This document shows, piece after piece, positions 1 through 4,179 of a DNA stretch of 7,526 bases. A model generated the notes under the pieces. That model was not told the origin of the DNA and did not search any database. It saw only the letters and a program-made list of their open reading frames with translations. The stretch's first letter is position 1; every line of letters begins with the position of its first letter. This DNA is from Beijerinckiaceae bacterium (GTDB lineage: Bacteria; Pseudomonadota; Alphaproteobacteria; Rhizobiales; Beijerinckiaceae): the NCBI GenBank assembly GCA_947456315.1, contig CANGRU010000071.1, forward strand, positions 1 through 7,526, written 5' to 3'. The position numbers and the translations under genes were made by a program.

Positions 1-369
1 AGCATTTTTCGGCGCGGGTTTTTTCTCGTCACCCAACACATCACCCAAGCCCAGCGACTCGAGCTTGCGGCCAATCGAATCCACCCGTGGAGGCTGGTCG
101 GGAATCTCCGAGGCCGACAGAATGATCTGATTGTTGGAGAGCTGCTGCAAATCAAGATGACGCTCGGTCAGCATTTGCAGCCGCTCCGGTCGCACCAGAT
201 ACGACCATTCAGCGCGCAAAATATTGATCTTGTCCTGTTCGGCATTGATCTGATGCTGCAATTTCACGATCTGCTCGGAATAGAGGATCGTCTCATATTT
301 GATCGAATAGGCGTAGACCGCCGAACCAACCAAGGCGCCAATGGCGAGGACATTGAGATAACGCAACAT
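1..369 (-). CDS. ftsL: Cell division protein FtsL, C-terminal part cut by window edge
   Basis: FtsL is a small bitopic inner-membrane protein of the divisome. In studied bacteria it forms a complex with FtsB and FtsQ that helps activate septal peptidoglycan synthesis. Reading the minus strand from the ATG at 369 gives 123 codons with no stop before the window edge. The protein has a very short cytoplasmic N-terminus, one hydrophobic segment at about residues 7-23, and a coiled-coil-like stretch at about 24-52 rich in Glu, Gln, Lys, Ile and Leu. This is followed by the alphaproteobacterial FtsL signature AEWSYLVRPERLQ (53-65). The visible end is Pro/Lys-rich. The start lies 1 nt after the rsmH stop and has an AAAGGA ribosome binding site 7 nt upstream. 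Position after mraZ and rsmH is the standard dcw order. The identification rests on architecture, signature and synteny, because FtsL is poorly conserved overall. Confidence 0.88.
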   Translation of the reverse strand, partial: MLRYLNVLAIGALVGSAVYAYSIKYETILYSEQIVKLQHQINAEQDKINILRAEWSYLVRPERLQMLTERHLDLQQLSNNQIILSASEIPDQPPRVDSIGRKLESLGLGDVLGDEKKPAPKNA

Positions 370-370
370 G

Positions 371-1411
371 TCAGCGTCCTTTCGCGGCAGGTGTGGGCAG
401 GCTGGCAAGAGCCGCCAACGAAGGGTCGATGCCCTGCGCTGGTGTTTCATTGCGCATACCAGCGCGCAAACGCGCGGAACGTGCGCGCGGATTGCGATGT
501 GTCTCTTCCGGCCCCGCGGTCACCGGTTGTTTGCCCTCAAGTGTGAAGGTCGAGGGCGGCGGAACAGGTTCGCCCGGCAGCAGACGCGAGGCTGCACGCC
601 CGCGATTGGAGCGCAGCGCGAAAAATTGTTTGACGATCCGGTCTTCGAGCGAATGGAAACTCACCACCGCCAGTCGCCCACCGGGCGCAAGCAAAGCTTC
701 AGCGCCGGCAAGTGCGCCCACCAATTCGCCAAGCTCGTCATTCACCGCAATGCGCAAGCCCTGGAACGAGCGCGTGGCGGGATGAATATCCTGCGGGCGC
801 GCCGGAATGATGCGGCCGATCAACTCGGCCAGTTCTTTGGTGGTCGTATAGGGCTGCGTCTCGCGATCATGCACAATGGCGCGCGCAATGCGGCGCGAGG
901 CGCGCTCTTCGCCATAATGATAGAGAATGTCGGCAATCTCTTCTTCCGACGCGCCGTTCACAATATCAGCGGCACTGCGTCCCGACTGGCTCATGCGCAT
1001 GTCGAGCGGGCCTTCAAAGCGGAAGGAAAAGCCGCGTGCTGCCTCATCAAGCTGCATGGACGAAACACCAATGTCGAATGTGGCACCATCAAAGGCCGAA
1101 AGCCCGCGCCGCGCCGCCACATCCACGCAGGTGGAAAATTGCGCATGTTCCAGCATCAGGCGGCCGTCGTATTTTTCAACGAGGGCTTGGCCGGCGGCAA
1201 TCGCATCGGGATCGCGGTCAAAAGCCAGCACACGTGTGCCGGGTGTCTCGAGAATAGCTTGGGTGTAGCCACCTGCGCCAAAGGTGCCATCGAGATAGAG
1301 GCCACCCTCGCGAACAGCGAGCGCGTGCAGAACCTCCGTCAGGAGTACGGGAATGTGCCGGGCCGGTCCGCCTGCGGCGAGAGAAGTCTCAACGCCGCGG
1401 CCCTGCTCCAT
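371..1411 (-). CDS. rsmH: 16S rRNA (cytosine(1402)-N(4))-methyltransferase RsmH (MraW)
   Basis: RsmH uses S-adenosylmethionine to N4-methylate C1402 of 16S rRNA in the ribosomal P site. The 346-residue product has the expected family blocks: HIPVLLTEVL near the N-terminus (19-28), the SAM-binding loop DGTFGAGGY (41-49), the acidic FDRD after the next strand (64-67), and DIGVSSMQLD (113-122). Later come RSFQGLRIAVNDEL and the C-terminal GGRLAVVSFHSLEDRIVKQFF. The start was chosen at the ATG at 1411, 7 nt from an AAGGAG Shine-Dalgarno. An in-frame ATG at 1417 lies only 1 nt from it and is less likely. The open frame runs much further upstream to 2026, but that part overlaps mraZ in another frame and resembles no RsmH sequence. 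The gene is second in the mra operon. As a SAM consumer it produces the SAH that the divergent regulator next door is predicted to sense. Confidence 0.96.
   Translation of the reverse strand: MEQGRGVETSLAAGGPARHIPVLLTEVLHALAVREGGLYLDGTFGAGGYTQAILETPGTRVLAFDRDPDAIAAGQALVEKYDGRLMLEHAQFSTCVDVAARRGLSAFDGATFDIGVSSMQLDEAARGFSFRFEGPLDMRMSQSGRSAADIVNGASEEEIADILYHYGEERASRRIARAIVHDRETQPYTTTKELAELIGRIIPARPQDIHPATRSFQGLRIAVNDELGELVGALAGAEALLAPGGRLAVVSFHSLEDRIVKQFFALRSNRGRAASRLLPGEPVPPPSTFTLEGKQPVTAGPEETHRNPRARSARLRAGMRNETPAQGIDPSLAALASLPTPAAKGR
377..382 (-). promoter_or_regulatory. Ribosome binding site of ftsL
   Basis: AAAGGA on the minus strand, inside the last codons of rsmH, 7 nt before the ftsL ATG. 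It supports that start and suggests that ftsL translation is coupled to rsmH termination. Confidence 0.7.
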
Positions 1412-1418
1412 ACCCATA

Positions 1419-1424
1419 CTCCTT
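1419..1424 (-). promoter_or_regulatory. Strong ribosome binding site of rsmH
   Basis: AAGGAG on the minus strand, in the 23 nt between the mraZ stop and the rsmH start. It is 7 nt from the ATG at 1411 but only 1 nt from the ATG at 1417, so it decides in favour of the downstream start (protein beginning MEQGRG). Confidence 0.8.
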
Positions 1425-1434
1425 GAGGTCGCGG

Positions 1435-1896
1435 CTAGCTTGTCGCCGCGTGCCGGTTGCTGAGCTCTTTCCGCAAGTCGCGCACCCGGTTTCTGGCCTC
1501 GTCCAGATGCGCACGGAAGCGGCTCGGCTCCCAGATTTGAAACTTGTGCCCCTGCCCCACGAAGGTCACTTCCGTTGTGATCCCCGCGTAAGCCTTGACG
1601 CTGTCTGTCAGAACGACACGGCCCTCCGTATCGACCTTCAAGATTTCGCTCGTTCCCAACAAAGCTGTCGAAAACAGATCGCGCTCCTCCGTATAAGGAG
1701 ACAGTCTGTCCAACAGCCCGTCGATCTCCTTCAGCAGCGCGTGGCCACCGCAGTCGACCGTCTGCGCGTCGAGCGAGGGATGAACGTAAAGACCCTCGAA
1801 TCCGTCGCGCACCAGCACCGCTCGAAACGTGGCCGGGATCGAAACACGGCCCTTGGAATCGAGCCGGTTGGTAAAGTGCGAAACGAAACGGTCCAA
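1435..1896 (-). CDS. mraZ: Transcriptional regulator MraZ, predicted TTG start
   Basis: MraZ is a DNA-binding protein with two SpoVT/AbrB-like domains that form a ring-shaped oligomer. In E. coli it binds TGGGN repeats and represses its own dcw operon. From TTG at 1896 the product is 153 residues, a normal length. Both half-motifs are present: FTNRLDSKGRVSIPATFRA (8-26) in the first domain and LKVDTEGRVVLTD (86-98) in the second, followed by VTFVGQGHKFQIWEP (110-124). There is no in-frame ATG near the N-terminus. TTG at 1896 is preferred because translation then begins DRFVSHFTNRLD, as in alphaproteobacterial homologues. An upstream TTG at 1968 would add 24 residues with no MraZ resemblance. 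The ribosome binding site is weak (GGA, 9 nt upstream). Weak initiation would fit low expression of a regulator. First gene of the operon with rsmH and ftsL; a box array lies 110-145 bp upstream. Confidence 0.94.
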   Translation of the reverse strand: MDRFVSHFTNRLDSKGRVSIPATFRAVLVRDGFEGLYVHPSLDAQTVDCGGHALLKEIDGLLDRLSPYTEERDLFSTALLGTSEILKVDTEGRVVLTDSVKAYAGITTEVTFVGQGHKFQIWEPSRFRAHLDEARNRVRDLRKELSNRHAATS

Positions 1897-2005
1897 AACG
1901 CCCAATCCACGCAAAACACGGAACCCCACCCGAGGCAGACACAGCAAAACCCACGGGATGCGCCTCAAGGCGGCACCCGGGATACGCCGAAACCTGAACT
2001 CCGAA

Positions 2006-2040
2006 CGGGATGATTTGGGATATCATGGGACAGTATGGGC
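2006..2040 (+). promoter_or_regulatory. Four phased (T/C)GGG(A/C) boxes, predicted MraZ operator
   Basis: On the plus strand CGGGA (2006-2010), TGGGA (2016-2020), TGGGA (2026-2030) and TGGGC (2036-2040) recur at an exact 10 bp period with 5 nt spacers. This is the arrangement described for E. coli MraZ, which binds TGGGN direct repeats separated by 5 nt at its own promoter. One helical turn per box suits contact by successive subunits of the MraZ ring. The three right-hand boxes are the best; the leftmost is degenerate (C for T). The boxes fall inside the predicted -35/-10 region of the leftward mra promoter, so binding should repress. The repeats read TGGGN on the strand opposite to mraZ. 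Confidence 0.78.
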
Positions 2041-2045
2041 GTCAA
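2017..2045 (-). promoter_or_regulatory. Predicted sigma-70-type promoter of the mraZ-rsmH-ftsL operon
   Basis: On the minus strand TTGACG (2045-2040) is a near-consensus -35 element. After a 17 bp spacer comes TATCCC (2022-2017) as a -10 candidate, giving a start point near 2010 and a leader of roughly 110 nt before the TTG of mraZ. The -35 is good and the -10 is only moderate. The overlap with the phased GGG boxes supports a regulated promoter here. Confidence 0.5.
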
Positions 2046-2063
2046 TTGAAAACGAGTCATTTC

Positions 2064-2079
2064 GGGACAGGTCTGTCCC
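2064..2079. repeat. Inverted repeat GGGACAG-GT-CTGTCCC
   Basis: Perfect 7 bp arms (2064-2070 and 2073-2079) around a 2 bp centre, upstream of the -35 of the mra promoter. The arm GGGACAG also occurs at 2027-2033 within the phased box array, so the same word appears three times in about 55 bp, twice direct and once inverted. It may be an accessory operator or an activator site; the binding protein is unknown. Confidence 0.5.
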
Positions 2080-2097
2080 ACAGCCCATTAGGAAGCT

Positions 2098-2109
2098 TTA
2101 ACCATTAAC
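2098..2109 (+). promoter_or_regulatory. TTAACCATTAAC element, possible CtrA-type site
   Basis: Two TTAAC words start 7 bp apart (2098 and 2105), and the first is part of TTAACCAT, an 8-mer linked to CtrA-regulated promoters in Caulobacter. The full CtrA consensus TTAA-N7-TTAA, with 11 bp between starts, is not present. The element lies about 53 bp upstream of the mra -35. Regulation by CtrA is inference only. Confidence 0.3.
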
Positions 2110-2148
2110 GAAGCGTTGAATCTGGGCCGAAAGCGCGGAAAAGACTCT

Positions 2149-2232
2149 CAAAACTCCACTTTTTTATGAGGTCGCCCGCCCCATCCACAGAACGGGCCCC
2201 AAGCAACCTCCGGCTTCTTGCCCAAAACTCCA
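2149..2232 (+). repeat. Pair of 10 bp direct repeats CAAAACTCCA
   Basis: The word CAAAACTCCA occurs at 2149-2158 and 2223-2232, 74 bp apart. The second copy lies between the candidate -35 and -10 of sahR. No known factor is recognised for it, and it may be chance. Confidence 0.3.
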
Positions 2233-2244
2233 TTACCGTATAAA
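2217..2244 (+). promoter_or_regulatory. Candidate promoter of the sahR-metF-metH operon
   Basis: CTTGCC (2217-2222), a 16 bp spacer and TATAAA (2239-2244) resemble the alphaproteobacterial housekeeping promoter (about CTTGAC-N16/17-CTATAT). The -10 lies inside the left half of the 18 bp palindrome, so a repressor bound there would block polymerase. The predicted start point is near 2250. Confidence 0.42.
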
Positions 2245-2256
2245 GATATCTTTATA
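2239..2256. promoter_or_regulatory. Perfect 18 bp palindrome, predicted SahR operator
   Basis: TATAAAGATATCTTTATA is symmetric at all 18 positions, centred between 2247 and 2248; the next pair outward (G/T) fails. It lies 32 bp before the ATG of sahR and overlaps the candidate -10. A twofold-symmetric AT-rich site of this size is expected for a dimeric ArsR-family winged-helix repressor. SahR regulators are known to control metF, metE/metH, metK and ahcY from palindromic sites in Proteobacteria. It is therefore most likely the autoregulatory operator of the operon. The exact family consensus was not checked. Confidence 0.8.
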
Positions 2257-2288
2257 TCCTTTGACTGAAAGCTCCGGTGCCCGCCCCC

Positions 2289-3290
2289 ATGACACAGGTC
2301 ACAACGCTCGAACTCATCACCGCGCTGGAAGCTGCCGGCGAGATCACGCGCATCCGCCTCATCGCCTTGCTGGCGGAGGCCGAACTGACGGTGAGCGAGC
2401 TCATCACCATTCTGGGACAATCGCAGCCGCGCATTTCGCGCCACCTCAAACTGCTGGCAGAAGCGGGTCTTGTTGAGCGCCACCGCGAGGGGGCATGGGC
2501 TTTCTTCCGGCTGAATGATCGCGGCGCTATGGGCGAAGTCGCGCAAGCCATTGTCGCCCGCCTTGATCGCGCCGACCCTGTGCTCGCCAATGATCATGCA
2601 CGCCTTGCCGATGTGCGCCGCGCGCGCTCCGAACAGGCGGCGCGTTATTTTGCCGAACAGGCCGAAGATTGGGATCAGATCCGCTCGCTGCATGTGCCCG
2701 AAGAGCGCGTTGAAGCAGCCTTGCGTGACATGATCGGCAAAAAGACATTCCAAGCCGTGCTGGATCTGGGCACAGGCACAGGTCGCATGCTGGAATTGAT
2801 TGCCCCCTTCGCGCAGCGCGCCGTGGGTGTGGACCAAAGCCCCGCTATGTTGAATGTCGCACGCGCGCGCATTGAACATGCGGGCCTGCGCAATGCCCAG
2901 CTTCGCCAGGGCGACATTTATGCGCTGCCCGTTGAACACGACGCCTATGATCTCGTCGTTGTGCATCAGGTGCTGCATTATCTGGATGACCCCGCACGCG
3001 CCTTGCGCGAAGCGGTGCGCACTTTGCGCCCCGGCGGGCGCATCGTCATCATTGATTTCGCGCCTCATGATCTTGAATTCTTACGCGAGAAACATGCCCA
3101 TCGCCGTTTGGGCTTTTCGGCAGATGAAATCTCGGGCCTGCTGCAAGAATGCGGACTTGATGTTGAAGACAAGCGCGATCTCGCTCCTTTCGCCAAAAAC
3201 GACAGCCAACTCACCGTGTCGATCTGGGTCGGCCGCGACCGCCGTGTCGTGACGGATCTGATCCCACGCGGCACCCGCGAGGTGGCATGA
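2289..3290 (+). CDS. sahR: SahR-type regulator: ArsR winged helix fused to SAM methyltransferase-like domain
   Basis: Predicted repressor of the SAM cycle; in the studied SahR family S-adenosylhomocysteine binds and releases DNA. The product is 333 residues from ATG 2289; an in-frame GTG at 2277 would add four, and neither start has a strong ribosome binding site. Residues about 5-76 form an ArsR winged helix, with recognition-helix sequence SQPRISRHLKLLAEAGLVERHREG (45-68). The ELCVCDL metal-binding motif of arsenic/metal sensors is replaced by ELTVSEL, and the only cysteine lies near the C-terminus, so metal sensing is unlikely. Residues about 110-315 form a class I methyltransferase fold with motif I LDLGTGTGR (158-166), acidic D182, and the later block DLVVVHQVLHYL...LRPGGRIVIIDF. 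This domain keeps a good SAM/SAH pocket and is the expected sensor. Whether it also methylates something is unknown. It is first in the operon, behind the palindrome at 2239-2256. Confidence 0.9.
   Translation: MTQVTTLELITALEAAGEITRIRLIALLAEAELTVSELITILGQSQPRISRHLKLLAEAGLVERHREGAWAFFRLNDRGAMGEVAQAIVARLDRADPVLANDHARLADVRRARSEQAARYFAEQAEDWDQIRSLHVPEERVEAALRDMIGKKTFQAVLDLGTGTGRMLELIAPFAQRAVGVDQSPAMLNVARARIEHAGLRNAQLRQGDIYALPVEHDAYDLVVVHQVLHYLDDPARALREAVRTLRPGGRIVIIDFAPHDLEFLREKHAHRRLGFSADEISGLLQECGLDVEDKRDLAPFAKNDSQLTVSIWVGRDRRVVTDLIPRGTREVA
3279..3282 (+). promoter_or_regulatory. Ribosome binding site of metF inside sahR end
   Basis: GAGG in the last codons of sahR. It is 4 nt from the ATG at 3287 and 7 nt from the ATG at 3290, so the second ATG, which overlaps the sahR TGA as TGATG, may be the real metF start. 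Either way the two genes overlap. Confidence 0.5.
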
Positions 3291-4177
3291 TGAATTCCGC
3301 CTTTCGCCCGAGCCGCAATGGCCAGCAGACCATCGCTGTCTCTTTCGAATTCTTTCCGCCCAAAACGGCCGAGATGGAAACCAATCTGTGGGAGAGCATC
3401 CATCGCCTCGCCCCGCTGGAACCGACTTTCGTGTCCGTCACCTATGGCGCAGGCGGCACAACGCGTGAACGCACCCATGCAACGGTCGCGCGCCTTGTCA
3501 AAGAAACATCGCTCAAGCCCGCCGCTCATCTGACCTGCGTAGGCGCGACACGAGATGAGGTCGATGATGTCATCCGCGCCTATGCGCAAGCCGGTGTGAA
3601 ACATATTGTCGCCTTGCGTGGCGATCCGGCCGAAGGGCTGGGTGCGCAATTTCGGGCCCACCCCGGCGGCTATCAGACATCCACCGAGCTTGTGGCGGGC
3701 ATCCGCAGGCTCGGTGACTTTGAAGTGACGGTCTCCGCCTATCCCGAGAAACACCCCGAAAGCAGCACGCTGGATCAGGATATTGATGTGCTCGCAGCCA
3801 AGGTCGATGCAGGTGCGACGCGCGCCATCACGCAATTCTTTTTCGAGAACGAAACCTATCTCAAATATCTCAACCGCGTGCGCCAGCGCGGCATCAATAT
3901 TCCCATTCTGCCGGGCATTGTGCCTGTGCAGAATTTCAAACAGACCGCGAGCTTTGCCAAGAAAACGGGTGCCAGCGTACCGCCCTGGCTGGCTGAGCGG
4001 TTTGCAGGTCTGGAAGACGATCCCGCCACGCGCCGCCTGATTGCAGCAGCGGTGGCGGCTGAGCAAGTGCTCGACCTTGTCGATGAAGGCATTTGCGATT
4101 TCCACTTTTACACGATGAACAAGGCCGATCTCGTTTACGCGATCTGCCATTTGCTCGGTTTGCGGGCGAAGGTTTGA
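3287..4177 (+). CDS. metF: Methylenetetrahydrofolate reductase (MetF)
   Basis: MetF is the flavoprotein that reduces 5,10-methylenetetrahydrofolate to 5-methyltetrahydrofolate, the methyl donor for MetH. The 296-residue length equals that of E. coli MetF. Family blocks appear in order: SFEFFPPKT (19-27) with the catalytic-type Glu21 (E. coli Glu28), [14 protein letters not shown] (50-63), HLTCVGAT (81-88), and HIVALRGDP (106-114) with Asp113 (E. coli Asp120). Next come [10 protein letters not shown], a block [35 protein letters not shown], and [12 protein letters not shown] near the C-terminus. The start overlaps the sahR stop (ATGATG); position 3290 is an alternative start that drops one Met. 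It lies in an operon with sahR upstream and metH 2 bp downstream, so the enzyme and the user of its product are made together. There is no C-terminal regulatory domain, as usual in bacteria. Confidence 0.97.
   Translation: MMNSAFRPSRNGQQTIAVSFEFFPPKTAEMETNLWESIHRLAPLEPTFVSVTYGAGGTTRERTHATVARLVKETSLKPAAHLTCVGATRDEVDDVIRAYAQAGVKHIVALRGDPAEGLGAQFRAHPGGYQTSTELVAGIRRLGDFEVTVSAYPEKHPESSTLDQDIDVLAAKVDAGATRAITQFFFENETYLKYLNRVRQRGINIPILPGIVPVQNFKQTASFAKKTGASVPPWLAERFAGLEDDPATRRLIAAAVAAEQVLDLVDEGICDFHFYTMNKADLVYAICHLLGLRAKV
4168..4172 (+). promoter_or_regulatory. Ribosome binding site of metH
   Basis: GAAGG within the last codons of metF, 7 nt upstream of the metH ATG at 4180. It fixes the start and shows close translational linkage across the 2 bp gap. 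Confidence 0.7.
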
Positions 4178-4179
4178 CC

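Larger units (their letters stand above)
1897..2288. other. Divergent control region between mraZ and sahR (no gene)
   Basis: These 392 bp separate the leftward division cluster from the rightward methionine operon. No convincing coding sequence was found; the open frames crossing it are extensions of, or shadows to, the flanking genes. It is more AT-rich around 2041-2120 and 2224-2262. From left to right it holds the mraZ leader (about 1897-2010), the MraZ-type box array and mra promoter (2006-2045), a GGGACAG inverted repeat (2064-2079), TTAAC and GANTC sites (2054-2147), and the sahR promoter and operator (2217-2256). No cobalamin or SAM riboswitch fold or B12 box was recognised upstream of the metF-metH operon. 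Confidence 0.8.

Noticed and set aside
368..1426. 352-residue plus-strand open frame opposite rsmH
   Set aside because: It is antisense to the clearly conserved rsmH, and its Arg/Ala-rich composition fits a shadow frame.
1961..1972. CGCCT-CA-AGGCG inverted repeat in the mraZ leader
   Set aside because: The 2 nt loop is too short for a stable RNA hairpin and no U-run follows, so it is not a terminator. A short GC palindrome is common at this base composition.
1418..2026. N-terminal extension of the rsmH frame giving a 551-residue protein
   Set aside because: The extension overlaps mraZ in another frame, contains no RsmH-like sequence, and a strong AAGGAG supports the start at 1411.
2261..2266. 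TTGACT as a -35 element for sahR
   Set aside because: It lies only 23 bp before the start codon, and no -10-like sequence follows at the right distance, where the sequence is C-rich.
2100..2288. Cobalamin or SAM riboswitch upstream of the metF-metH operon
   Set aside because: The space between the predicted start point and sahR is under 50 nt, and no B12 box or SAM riboswitch core was recognised.
2148..3068. 306-residue minus-strand open frame opposite sahR
   Set aside because: It is a shadow of the sahR coding frame, with no family resemblance.
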